A DNA stretch of 64,000 nucleotides. Origin: an uncultured Treponema sp. Its GTDB lineage: Bacteria; Spirochaetota; Spirochaetia; Treponematales; Treponemataceae. Shown in pieces: positions 42,973 to 51,139 of this stretch. Made by a program: the position numbers and the translations under genes. The first letter of the stretch is position 1, and the number at the start of each line of letters is the position of its first letter. Where the stretch lies: assembly GCA_949299755.1 (NCBI GenBank), contig CASGBA010000006.1:1-64000 (forward strand). The letters run 5' to 3'. The notes under the pieces were generated by a model, which worked only from the letters and a program-made list of their open reading frames with translations, did no database searches and was not told the DNA's origin.

Positions 42973-43332
42973 ATGAATATAAATGACATACGGCAGGCTA
43001 TAGAGGCCGAAATAGTCGAGGGAACAGAGGACTCCGGTATAGAAATACTATCAGCGTGCGGAGCGGATTTAATGAGTGATGTTATGGCCTTTGTAAAGGA
43101 TCAGGTACTTCTTTTGACAGGGCTCATAAATGTACAGGTTATCAGGACCGCCATGCTGATGGATATTCAGGCAGTTTGTTTCGTCAGGGGAAAGTCCCCA
43201 AGTCCGGAAATGATTTCACTTGCAAAAGAAAACGGCATTGTCCTTCTCAGAACAAAACTGCCGATGTTCCTTGCATGCGGAAAACTTTACGAAGCAGGGG
43301 TACGTCAGGGGGGCGTGCGTAAAATAGACTGA
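42973..43332 (+). CDS. DRTGG-domain protein
   Basis: 119 residues, a single DRTGG domain. Visible: ACGADLMSDVMAFVKDQVLLLTGLINVQVIRTAMLMDIQAVCFVRGKSPSPEMISLAKENGIVLL read in segments, matching the small stand-alone DRTGG proteins of clostridia and Thermotogales. The domain occurs in phosphotransacetylases and CBS-domain pyrophosphatases and probably binds a ligand. It is the first gene of the module with the HATPase and the hydrogenase-like protein; 30 bases separate it from the HATPase gene. Confidence 0.8.
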   Translation: MNINDIRQAIEAEIVEGTEDSGIEILSACGADLMSDVMAFVKDQVLLLTGLINVQVIRTAMLMDIQAVCFVRGKSPSPEMISLAKENGIVLLRTKLPMFLACGKLYEAGVRQGGVRKID

Positions 43333-43362
43333 AACTTCAATGAAGCACAGTATCATTATAAC

Positions 43363-43788
43363 ATGAAATACCACTACATGATTCCTGGGGATGACATCAC
43401 CTGCGCAGGAAAAGCTTCTTCGGAAATAAAAAAGGTTCTCCAACGGTTAGGCGTTGACCCTGAGGTTATAAAACGTACCGCAGTGGCAATGTACGAGGCT
43501 GAAATGAATATGGTGGTACATGCCGGAGGCGGAAACGCGGATATAGTCATTGAAAATGATACCATAACCATCACCATGAAGGATAACGGTCCCGGAATAG
43601 AAAACATTGAGCTGGCTATGCAGGACGGTTATTCCACGGCACCGGAAATAGCCCGGGAAATGGGTTTCGGAGCAGGAATGGGACTGCCGAACATGAAAAG
43701 AAATGCAGATGATTTCAAAATAGAATCGGAGCCGGGGAAGGGAACCACGGTAACAATGAAAATAAAAATACAAGGATCTCCTTCATGA
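43363..43788 (+). CDS. Anti-sigma-factor-type HATPase (RsbW/SpoIIAB-like)
   Basis: 141 residues of GHKL ATPase fold. N box AEMNMVVHA, G1 box DNGPGIEN, G2 box GFGAGMGLPNM and the G-K-G-T strand are intact, so ATP binding is expected. No His-kinase phosphoacceptor or sensor domain. In other bacteria such stand-alone proteins phosphorylate anti-anti-sigma factors or partner proteins; here the partner is probably the product of the next gene, whose ATG overlaps its stop (ATGA). No sigma or STAS gene is nearby. Confidence 0.85.
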   Translation: MKYHYMIPGDDITCAGKASSEIKKVLQRLGVDPEVIKRTAVAMYEAEMNMVVHAGGGNADIVIENDTITITMKDNGPGIENIELAMQDGYSTAPEIAREMGFGAGMGLPNMKRNADDFKIESEPGKGTTVTMKIKIQGSPS

Positions 43789-45137
43789 ACCCGGTCCGTT
43801 TTCACTCGGTTCTTTTGGAAGAAGAATCCTGCAAAGGGTGTACAATATGTGTCACCGCCTGCCCCGTGCAAGCTATCCGTGTAAGGAACGGAAAAGCATG
43901 CATCATAGAGGAAAGATGCATTGACTGCGGGGAATGCATAAGAAGGTGTCCAAATCAGGCAAAAAAAGCAAGGGCCGATAGTTTTTCCGATTTTCAGAGG
44001 AATCTTCTGAAAGAAGATTTTTTTCAATACAGGATTGCCTTGCCGGCTCCTTCGCTGTACGGACAAATACCTTCAAAATATACAATACAGGAAATCCATG
44101 AAGCCCTTTTAACCATGGGATTTAATTATGTTTTTCCGGTGGCTGCCGCCACCCCGGGGATAACCGCAGCCACACGGTTTATATTGGATTCCCCGGGAAA
44201 CATGGAACTTCCACGGCCCCTTATTTCCGCAAGCTGTCCCACAATAATAAAATTCATAAGCATAAGGTTTCCGACTCTTTTGAAGAATATCTCCCCTGTC
44301 ATCGCCCCGGTTGAATTGGCGGCGAAGCTGGCCGTCAAGGCCCTTGAAGAATCAGAAGGGAAAAAAATACCCCGGAACAAAATCAGTCTGTATTTTATTT
44401 CCCCCTGTCCCGGGAAAATCACGGAAACATTGGCACCCATGAGCGGAAAAGGACAGATTGTTAATGGTGTATTCAGCATGAAAGGGATACACCTCCAACT
44501 TTTATCCGCCCTCAAAAAAAACAGCGGCGGCAAAACAAAAAGTTCCGGAACAAACGGAGAAAAACAACCGGGGATATTCCAGGATGAAATTGCCTGGGGT
44601 CGGACAGGAGGAGAAGCGGAAGCAGCTTCAGCAGGCAAACATTACGCCCGAATATCTGTCGACGGAATCGTCCAGTGCGAAAAAATACTTGAAGCGGTGG
44701 AAGACGGTAAACTGGAAAACATAGACTTTCTGGAGCTGACAGCCTGTCCCGGAGGATGTACAGGAGGGGTTTTGACAGTGGAAAACCCTTCAATTGCGGA
44801 ATACACCATACGTTCCAGGGAAGGGCAAATAGCCGTGACACCGCAAAATATCGGGGAAAATCAATTTCAGGGAGAAAAACCCATACGTAAAGATCATATA
44901 CAACCCCGCCCCGCTTTGCTTTTGGATCCTAATTTCCAAAAAGCTGCCGCGATGATGGAAGAAATGGAGGAAATTTACAATCAGCTTCCAGGGTTGGATT
45001 GCGGATGTTGCGGCGCACCAAATTGCAGGGGGTTGGCGGAAGATATTGTCAGGGGCACAGCAAAAAAAACAGACTGCATAATTATCCTAAAAGAACAGTA
45101 CAAAGAACTTCTGGATCATGAGCGCAGAAAAGAATAA
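43785..45137 (+). CDS. [FeFe]-hydrogenase-like iron-sulfur protein with three extra cluster sites, putative sensor
   Basis: 450 residues. Two N-terminal [4Fe-4S] ferredoxin motifs (C16-C26 and C45-C55). The H-cluster region keeps L1 as SCP (C151), L2 as PCPGKITE (C208, K211, E214) and L3 as ACPGGC (C321, C325). L1 has Ser in place of the proton-shuttle cysteine next to C151, and L2 lacks the Met of MPC. These changes are typical of non-catalytic or sensory hydrogenases. A C-terminal CGCCGxPxC (C406-C414) plus C431 suggests another [4Fe-4S] cluster. Cytosolic, no twin-arginine signal. Overlaps the HATPase gene by 4 bases and the next gene by 20. No hydE/F/G maturation gene is in the window. 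Confidence 0.85.
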   Translation: MNPVRFHSVLLEEESCKGCTICVTACPVQAIRVRNGKACIIEERCIDCGECIRRCPNQAKKARADSFSDFQRNLLKEDFFQYRIALPAPSLYGQIPSKYTIQEIHEALLTMGFNYVFPVAAATPGITAATRFILDSPGNMELPRPLISASCPTIIKFISIRFPTLLKNISPVIAPVELAAKLAVKALEESEGKKIPRNKISLYFISPCPGKITETLAPMSGKGQIVNGVFSMKGIHLQLLSALKKNSGGKTKSSGTNGEKQPGIFQDEIAWGRTGGEAEAASAGKHYARISVDGIVQCEKILEAVEDGKLENIDFLELTACPGGCTGGVLTVENPSIAEYTIRSREGQIAVTPQNIGENQFQGEKPIRKDHIQPRPALLLDPNFQKAAAMMEEMEEIYNQLPGLDCGCCGAPNCRGLAEDIVRGTAKKTDCIIILKEQYKELLDHERRKE

Positions 45138-45801
45138 CAGCGGGAACCTGCCATTTCCAGGAAATCCTTCGGCCAGTGAAAAAGTCCTCCTTCGAAAACG
45201 GATGAGAGAGGAATGCCTGAAATCAAATCCGGATTTTTCATTTCCAGCGGGAGAAAACCCTGGCTTGAAAAAAACGGCCGCCACAATCGCAAAAGAATTC
45301 AACACGGTTTTTGCCTTCATTTCTGTAAAGGGGGAACCGGACACTTCGTTTTTTATCAAAGCGGCGGTCAAAGAAAGGAAAACAATTTTAGTTCCGAAGA
45401 TAAACGGAAAGGATATGTATTTTCTGCCATTTCCCTTAAATCCCGAGAAACTGGCACCAAACAAATTCGGCATACCGGAACCGACAGAAGGTGAACCGGT
45501 TTTCCCCTGTGCCGCCGGATTACCGGGTGAAAAGGCTTTCCCCTTCCCCGCCTTTATTTTAGTTCCAGGTTCCGCATTCACAAAAAAAGGGGAAAGGCTT
45601 GGGCGCGGGGGAGGATATTATGACCGGTTCCTGGAAGTTTTTCTGGACAGGTATTCAATGACAAATTTGAAATTCAAAACCGCCGGATTTTGCTTTCCAG
45701 GCCAAATACTTCAAACCATTCCTGTTGAAAAACATGATGTGAAAATGGATTGCCTGCTTCTGCCGGATGGTAGTATTATTGATACAGGAACCATACATTA
45801 A
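45118..45801 (+). CDS. 5-formyltetrahydrofolate cyclo-ligase
   Basis: 227 residues. Family signature GERLGRGGGYYDRFL (about 161-175) with the preceding LVPGSAFTKKG. The N-terminal LRKRMREE block is the usual first helix; the first 20 residues are low-complexity. It uses ATP to convert 5-formyl-THF to 5,10-methenyl-THF. The ATG lies within the hydrogenase-like gene, so it is translationally coupled to the module. Whether the link is functional (one-carbon and H2 metabolism in acetogens) or chance is unknown. Confidence 0.9.
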   Translation: MSAEKNNSGNLPFPGNPSASEKVLLRKRMREECLKSNPDFSFPAGENPGLKKTAATIAKEFNTVFAFISVKGEPDTSFFIKAAVKERKTILVPKINGKDMYFLPFPLNPEKLAPNKFGIPEPTEGEPVFPCAAGLPGEKAFPFPAFILVPGSAFTKKGERLGRGGGYYDRFLEVFLDRYSMTNLKFKTAGFCFPGQILQTIPVEKHDVKMDCLLLPDGSIIDTGTIH

Positions 45802-45823
45802 AAATTTTTCAGGAGATTTATTT

Positions 45824-46411
45824 ATGGGCGAAATACGTTCAGCCATTGACATAGCGATGGAAAAAACATCCGGAATAAAGGGAGATAAAAACGCCCTTGT
45901 AAACAGCCAGATGAAAAACGCCGGGAAAAAAGCCGCCGCGGTTTTTCTTGATACAAGCAAGGCGGAGGATTTTTTGAAAGCATTCAATGATTCCCCCGAC
46001 AAAATGAAATTCAGAGAGGGAGCCGTTCCCGTGTTTTGTACAGCCATACGTCTTCCGGAAACAGAGGACGATATTGAAAAAAACTCGCTTTGGCAACGGG
46101 GTATTGAAATTATCCTCCCGGGATCGAATTTGAACTCCCTGTTTTCCCAGTCTCAGATAATATTCAAACAATATCTGGATGACAGGGAAAATCTATATAA
46201 AGCTTTGGAGCAGCAGTTTATGCCCAGATTAAGGGCAAAGCAGGAGGAACTTTCAAAAAGGTACAACCAGAATATTACCCTCAGTCTGGCACAGGATCCC
46301 GAATACAATTCAGCCCTTTCAAAAAATCTGAAAGCCCTTCAAAGCCAATACGAAACCGTTGTTGAGGAAATGCGTTCCAGGATAATGGAAGCGTATGATA
46401 ATGAGAACTAA
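45824..46411 (+). CDS. Hypothetical protein with C-terminal coiled coil
   Basis: 195 residues from the ATG at 45824 with AGGAG eight bases upstream; a longer frame to 45767 would overlap the previous gene. Residues 1-60 are Lys/Ala-rich helical (AIDIAMEKTSGIKGD ... KKAAAVFLDTS), the middle has a strand WQRGIEIILPGSNLNSLFSQ, and about 135-190 is predicted coiled coil (RLRAKQEELSKRYNQN ... QSQYETVVEEMRSRIM). No signal peptide or membrane segment. No family recognised. Confidence 0.75.
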   Translation: MGEIRSAIDIAMEKTSGIKGDKNALVNSQMKNAGKKAAAVFLDTSKAEDFLKAFNDSPDKMKFREGAVPVFCTAIRLPETEDDIEKNSLWQRGIEIILPGSNLNSLFSQSQIIFKQYLDDRENLYKALEQQFMPRLRAKQEELSKRYNQNITLSLAQDPEYNSALSKNLKALQSQYETVVEEMRSRIMEAYDNEN

Positions 46412-46435
46412 AGGAACCCGGTCAAGCTTTAAAAC

Positions 46436-46465
46436 AAAAAACGGCGCCGATTTATTCAGCGCCGT
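46436..46465 (-). terminator. Terminator of tRNA-Asn
   Basis: Minus strand stem ACGGCGC/GCGCCGT (46441-46447 and 46459-46465) with an 11-base loop, then TTTTT. Confidence 0.85.
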
Positions 46466-46469
46466 AGAG

Positions 46470-46542
46470 CTCCCCCGAGGTGGCTCGAACACCTGACCCA
46501 GTGGTTAACAGCCACTTGCTCTGCCGACTGAGCTACAGGGGA
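46470..46542 (-). tRNA. tRNA-Asn (anticodon GTT)
   Basis: 73-base cloverleaf: acceptor TCCCCTG/CGGGGGA with one G-U pair, anticodon stem AGTGG/CCACT around loop CTGTTAA (anticodon GTT), T arm CAGGTG-TTCGAGC-CACCT, discriminator G, no encoded CCA. Confidence 0.96.
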
Positions 46543-46553
46543 ATGATAGGAAC

Positions 46554-46582
46554 ACTATATCCGTCATTAAAAAAAAAGTCAA
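46554..46582 (-). promoter_or_regulatory. Promoter of tRNA-Asn
   Basis: Minus strand -35 TTGACT (46577-46582), 17-base T-rich spacer, -10 TATAGT (46554-46559). The -35 ends seven bases from the ffh stop. Confidence 0.75.
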
Positions 46583-46588
46583 TAGCTA

Positions 46589-47920
46589 TCATTGTCCAAA
46601 CATACCTGAAAATTTTCCTGAAAGACCCTTGTTTTTTGCCACTTTCCGCATGGTCTGGCGGGTTTTTTCGAACTGTTTTATCAGCCTGTTTACTTCCGCC
46701 ACGGAGGTACCGGATCCTTTGGCGATTCTTTTCCGCCTGGAAGGACCGATTATAAGGTGGTTTGACCTTTCCTTCGCCGTCATAGACTGTATAATGGCTT
46801 TTTGGGTTTTTAAGCCGGAAGTATCCATCTGGCTTTCATCAATCTGACCAGCCAAGCCGGGTATCATTTCCAGCATGGATTGGATTGAACCCATTTTTGA
46901 AACCCGTTCCAATTGATCAAGCATATCCTGCAAGGTAAAGCTTTCCCCGGCCATCTTTTTCTGGAGACGCTCCGCTTCCTTGGCATCGATTGTTTCCTGG
47001 GCTTTTTCCACAAGAGAGACAATATCACCCATACCAAGGATACGGCTGGCAATCCGGTCAGGATAAAAAGGCTCCAAATCTTCGGTTTTTTCTCCTGTAC
47101 CGATAAAAAGAATGGGTTTTCCTGTAACGCTTTTAAGGGAAATTGCAGCGCCACCCCTGGCGTCGGAATCAAACTTTGTTAGGATAACTCCTGTCAAGCC
47201 GGTTCTTTCGTCAAAAGCCTTGGCAACCTCAACCGCATTTTGTCCGGTCATGGCATCAGCCACAAGGATGGTTTCCACCGGATCAAGGGCTTTTTTCACG
47301 GCTTCAATTTCATCCATCATCGAATCGTCAATCTGCAGGCGGCCTGCGGTGTCCGTAATCAAAACATCGTACCCGCCCCTTTTGGCAAAGTTGAGGGCAT
47401 TTTTCGCCACCTTAACAGCGTTTTTCTCGCCTGGCTCAGAATAAACGGGAACCCCTATTTTTTCCCCAAGAACAGTCAATTGCTCCACAGCGGCAGGACG
47501 AACCAAATCACAGGCGGCAAGAACGGGACGCCTACCCTGTTTAAGAAGCCTGGCGGCAAGTTTTGCGGCTGACGTCGTTTTTCCGGATCCCTGGAGACCC
47601 AAAAACAATATGACGGATTGGGTGTCCGGTCCCTTCAACTGCAAGTCCTTTTTAGTATCTCCGAGAAGAGCTACAATCTTATCATGGACAATTTTGACAA
47701 ACTGCTGCCCAGGATTAACAGACCGGAGAACTTTTTCCCCTTTAGCCTCTTCTATAGTGGAATTCACAAACCTGCGGACTACCCGCAGATTCACATCGGA
47801 CTCCAACAGGGCTATTTTTATTTCTTCTACGGCATCTTCAATATTTTTTTCTGAAATAGACGCATTGCCGCTAATCCGGCGGATAATACCGCCGAGAGCA
47901 GAAGTAACCTTTTCAAGCAT
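46589..47920 (-). CDS. ffh: Signal recognition particle protein Ffh (SRP54)
   Basis: 443 residues. N domain, G domain with GLQGSGKTTSAAKLA (about 107-121), DTAGRL and TKFDSDARGG, then a methionine-rich M domain that binds SRP RNA and signal peptides (TMRKVAKNKGLSGKF). It targets nascent membrane proteins to FtsY/SecYEG. Its ATG shares a base with the gpsA stop. Confidence 0.96.
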   Translation of the reverse strand: MLEKVTSALGGIIRRISGNASISEKNIEDAVEEIKIALLESDVNLRVVRRFVNSTIEEAKGEKVLRSVNPGQQFVKIVHDKIVALLGDTKKDLQLKGPDTQSVILFLGLQGSGKTTSAAKLAARLLKQGRRPVLAACDLVRPAAVEQLTVLGEKIGVPVYSEPGEKNAVKVAKNALNFAKRGGYDVLITDTAGRLQIDDSMMDEIEAVKKALDPVETILVADAMTGQNAVEVAKAFDERTGLTGVILTKFDSDARGGAAISLKSVTGKPILFIGTGEKTEDLEPFYPDRIASRILGMGDIVSLVEKAQETIDAKEAERLQKKMAGESFTLQDMLDQLERVSKMGSIQSMLEMIPGLAGQIDESQMDTSGLKTQKAIIQSMTAKERSNHLIIGPSRRKRIAKGSGTSVAEVNRLIKQFEKTRQTMRKVAKNKGLSGKFSGMFGQ

Positions 47921-48972
47921 TAAATTTCTCCGTCAAGAAGTTTTTCAATGAATTCAACCGGGGCTAATTCCTTATTCAAAATCCTGAAAAGCCCGTTGGA
48001 TATCGGCATTTTCAAATCATACATACCCGAAATAATATGCACATATTTACAAGCTACAGCCCCTTCAGGAAGATAACCTATTTCTGATATTCGGGAAATC
48101 AAATCGTCAATATCTGAAAATTTGTCAAGGATACGGTCCCGTATTATTTCCTGTCCGAATTTTCTGTTTCTTCCGAATTTACTGCGGCAGGTAACGTCCA
48201 AATCCCCTACCCCGGCAATGGAAGTGAAGGTTTCAGGATGGGAAGCATTCATGGCCCGGCCAAGAATAAGCATTTCGTTCAAACCTGCGGCAAGCAGAAG
48301 GGACTGGGTGTTGTCTCCGAAATCACGGGATTTTTCAGAAATTGCGTCCAATATGCCAAAAGCAACGGCTATTACGTTTTTTGCCGCGGCACAAATTTGC
48401 ACCCCGATAACATCCAGGCTTGAATACACCAAAAGCCCCTTTGAACGCATAACTTCCCTGAAACGGATGGAATTCATTGGGTTTTCACTGGCGGCAACAA
48501 GACCTGTAACCTTGCCCATGGCGACCTCTTCCGCATGGCTGGGACCGGCAATATAAACAAGGTTATGCCTGTACACGTCCGGAAGAACATCTTCCAGGGT
48601 TTCAACTATAAGTTTCGGTCCTGTTTCAGAAGGTATGAAACCTTTGGTTAAAATACCAATATAGGTTGAACCATCCTGGATATTCGGGATATCCAATAAA
48701 CCCTGCATGGTCTTAGCCAAATAAAGAGAGGGGCTGGCAAGAATCAAAAAATTTTTCCCGGCAGCCACTTCCTTTATGTTATTTGAAGCCGTCAGATTTT
48801 CCGGTGTTTTATATCCAGCCAGGAACCTGGTGTTTTCATGCTTTTGGTTTATATCTTCACATACATCCTGCTCAAGGGCCCATATTTCAACAGAATGTCC
48901 GGCCCGGGCAAGGGAAATCGCCACAGCGGTCCCCCAAGCACCCGCTCCAATAACGCCTATTGTCTGTCCCAT
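47920..48972 (-). CDS. gpsA: Glycerol-3-phosphate dehydrogenase [NAD(P)+]
   Basis: 350 residues. N-terminal NAD-binding IGVIGAGAWGTAVA, the YIAGPSHAEEVA substrate loop, KNVIAVAFGILDA with the catalytic lysine, and FTSIAGVGDLDVTCRS. It reduces dihydroxyacetone phosphate to sn-glycerol 3-phosphate, the entry to phospholipid synthesis. TAATG overlap couples it to ffh. AGGAGG lies before its ATG; ndk is 12 bases upstream. Confidence 0.95.
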   Translation of the reverse strand: MGQTIGVIGAGAWGTAVAISLARAGHSVEIWALEQDVCEDINQKHENTRFLAGYKTPENLTASNNIKEVAAGKNFLILASPSLYLAKTMQGLLDIPNIQDGSTYIGILTKGFIPSETGPKLIVETLEDVLPDVYRHNLVYIAGPSHAEEVAMGKVTGLVAASENPMNSIRFREVMRSKGLLVYSSLDVIGVQICAAAKNVIAVAFGILDAISEKSRDFGDNTQSLLLAAGLNEMLILGRAMNASHPETFTSIAGVGDLDVTCRSKFGRNRKFGQEIIRDRILDKFSDIDDLISRISEIGYLPEGAVACKYVHIISGMYDLKMPISNGLFRILNKELAPVEFIEKLLDGEI

Positions 48973-48984
48973 ATCAAGAACCTC

Positions 48985-49434
48985 CTAGAACCACATGGAA
49001 TTTCCATCAGTCCAAGAAAAAATTTCTTCAGGCTTAAAAAAAAGATTTACTTCTTTTTCCGCACTTTCCAGGGAATCTGAAGCATGGACGATGTTTTGAG
49101 CTGTGTGCATGGAAAAATCCCCCCTGATTGTTCCGGGAGGAGCCTCATCCACACGGGTGGGGCCGCAGATTTTCCTGATTATAGGAACTGCGAATTCACC
49201 TTCAAAAACCATTGCGACAACAGGCCCGGATGTTATATAGGAAACCAAATGTTGGAAAAAATCCTTGTTGGAATGTTCCGCATAGTGGGCACAAGCGAGA
49301 GCAGGCGGAATTGTAAGTATTTTAATACCCACAAGATTCAACCCTTTTTTTTCAAAACGTGAAATAATGTCACCTACGATACGCCGTTGCAAAACACCAG
49401 GTTTGAGCATAACAAAAGAGCGCTGCGTCTCCAT
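48985..49434 (-). CDS. ndk: Nucleoside-diphosphate kinase, divergent
   Basis: 149 residues from the ATG at 49434, supported by GGAGG five bases upstream; a longer frame to 49494 is not supported. N-terminal FVMLKPGVLQRRIVGDIISRFE, GPVVAMVFEGE, GTIRGDFSMHTAQNIVHASDS with catalytic H117. The active-site segment reads IVHASDS where IHGSDS is usual. It balances NTP pools by phosphate transfer through a phosphohistidine. Confidence 0.92.
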   Translation of the reverse strand: METQRSFVMLKPGVLQRRIVGDIISRFEKKGLNLVGIKILTIPPALACAHYAEHSNKDFFQHLVSYITSGPVVAMVFEGEFAVPIIRKICGPTRVDEAPPGTIRGDFSMHTAQNIVHASDSLESAEKEVNLFFKPEEIFSWTDGNSMWF

Positions 49435-49530
49435 CCAATCCTCCGTAACTCGAAAAACCCAAAAAGGGCGATTATTATACATAGATAGTAACATAAAAGA
49501 TATTTTTCGGAAAGCCTGAATATATACATA

Positions 49531-51093
49531 TTAAACCTCCGTTTCGCCGTAATCTTTGGCGGAATCAAGGACAGAGTCCGCATCGAATTCTGTCCCGGCG
49601 GCCGGCTTTTCTCCGGTTTGCGCCTCTTCCCCGGCAGGAATGACGGAGGCGGAATTCCAGTCATTCTCCATGGAATCATCAAAGGGAGTCCCATTTTTTT
49701 CCGGGGAAGAGGCTTCCGCTAAAATACCGGAAACGGAAGGTTTTTCCTCTGGAGAAGATGAATGCAGACGGCAGGATTCAATGCGTTCCTTCATGTTTAT
49801 GCCTTCAGTGCGGATTTTTTCAGTACGCAGCTTGAAATCGGCAATCACGTCTTTTAAGCCGCCCATCATCATGGTGACAGCTTCAACACCGTCGCTAACC
49901 CGGTTGGAAATCATGTCAAGTTCATTCATGGAATTCTCTATTTCCTTTGACCCTTCGGACATGGAGACCGAGTTTTTTGCCACATCATCGGCTATTTCCC
50001 GGAGGGTTCTCATTACGTCAAGGACATCTTTGTTGCCTTTATTTGATTCCCCCAAATCAGTAGACAGCTTTGTCATTGTATTGGAAAAGGTAGAAATATC
50101 GCCGGAAATTTTCAGGAAAGCTGAGTCAAGTTCCCTGCTGGAAGATACCATCGAATTGATATTCTCGACGATATCGGAGATAGACACAGTTATGGCGGAG
50201 GAATTTTCCGCACAGGCTTCCGCAAGTCTGGCCATTTCCTCGGCAACCACGGCGAATCCCTTTCCCAAATCACCGGCATGGGCCGCTTCAATGGCGGCAT
50301 TGAGGGAAAGCAAATCTGTTCTTTCCGCTATATCCTGAATTACACTGACTATTTCCTGGATTTTTGTAACCCGGGAACCGATGTCTATAATCTGCTCATG
50401 GGTTGAAGAAAAAATATTCCTGCCTTCCTCTGAAGAGCGGACAAGCCCATACACATCCTGGGCATCCTGTACGGCCGTGGAAACCATGGAATCCATATTG
50501 GAAATCATTTTTTCCACGGAACTCACGGAACCACTGACTGCCCGGCGCTGGTTTTCAACTTCGCCGTCCAAATCCCCCAAACCGGCCACAACCTTTGCCA
50601 AACCACTTTTCACTGTCTCCACCTGGGATTTCAGGATTGAAGCCTCTTTATTCATATCCGAAATAAATCCGTCCAATATGGTAAAAGTGGAATCCGTGTC
50701 TGAAATGGCTGCGGATAAATCCGATATTGATGAAATATTCTCCTGTATATCCTTGTAAACCTGTTCGGCGGTAAACTGCATATTTCCAGCCACATCACTG
50801 ATAACACTCTTCACATCCTCCGGAATATCGGCGGAATTGATATTTTTATTTCCTTCAGCGACACCCCGGAAAACATCTGAAAACCGGGAAGAAAAACGTA
50901 TTTCAGGCCGGAAAAAAACATAAGGCGCGTCTATAAAAAGAATCAGGGTAATGATAAATACCACAGCAAAAAAAACGTTTTTTAAGACGGGATCCTGACA
51001 TTTGTCAGAAATAATAAAAAACAAGGCGGAAGCTAAAGCTAAAACCAGGAATACAACAAAAGCGTAAAACAACCCGCGGCGATTTTTTTTCAT
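49531..51093 (-). CDS. Methyl-accepting chemotaxis protein without a periplasmic sensor domain
   Basis: 520 residues from the ATG at 51093 (AAGGG seven bases upstream). Two N-terminal membrane helices (about 8-28 and 38-58) are joined by only about 10 residues, so no ligand-binding domain is present. A long coiled-coil signalling domain follows, with hairpin tip [30 protein letters not shown], an intact CheA/CheW contact region. Residues about 430-520 are an acidic Pro/Ser-rich tail that ends YGETEV without a CheR-binding pentapeptide. It probably senses membrane state, or signals through another protein. Confidence 0.9.
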   Translation of the reverse strand: MKKNRRGLFYAFVVFLVLALASALFFIISDKCQDPVLKNVFFAVVFIITLILFIDAPYVFFRPEIRFSSRFSDVFRGVAEGNKNINSADIPEDVKSVISDVAGNMQFTAEQVYKDIQENISSISDLSAAISDTDSTFTILDGFISDMNKEASILKSQVETVKSGLAKVVAGLGDLDGEVENQRRAVSGSVSSVEKMISNMDSMVSTAVQDAQDVYGLVRSSEEGRNIFSSTHEQIIDIGSRVTKIQEIVSVIQDIAERTDLLSLNAAIEAAHAGDLGKGFAVVAEEMARLAEACAENSSAITVSISDIVENINSMVSSSRELDSAFLKISGDISTFSNTMTKLSTDLGESNKGNKDVLDVMRTLREIADDVAKNSVSMSEGSKEIENSMNELDMISNRVSDGVEAVTMMMGGLKDVIADFKLRTEKIRTEGINMKERIESCRLHSSSPEEKPSVSGILAEASSPEKNGTPFDDSMENDWNSASVIPAGEEAQTGEKPAAGTEFDADSVLDSAKDYGETEV

Positions 51094-51139
51094 AAAACAA
51101 CCCTTTACAGAATACAACTTTCATTTTAAAGTGTACGAC

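Noticed and set aside
49556-50338. Plus-strand open frame of 260 codons
   Set aside because: It is antisense to the chemoreceptor, whose signalling domain is clearly coding on the minus strand, and it is Ser-rich with no family character.
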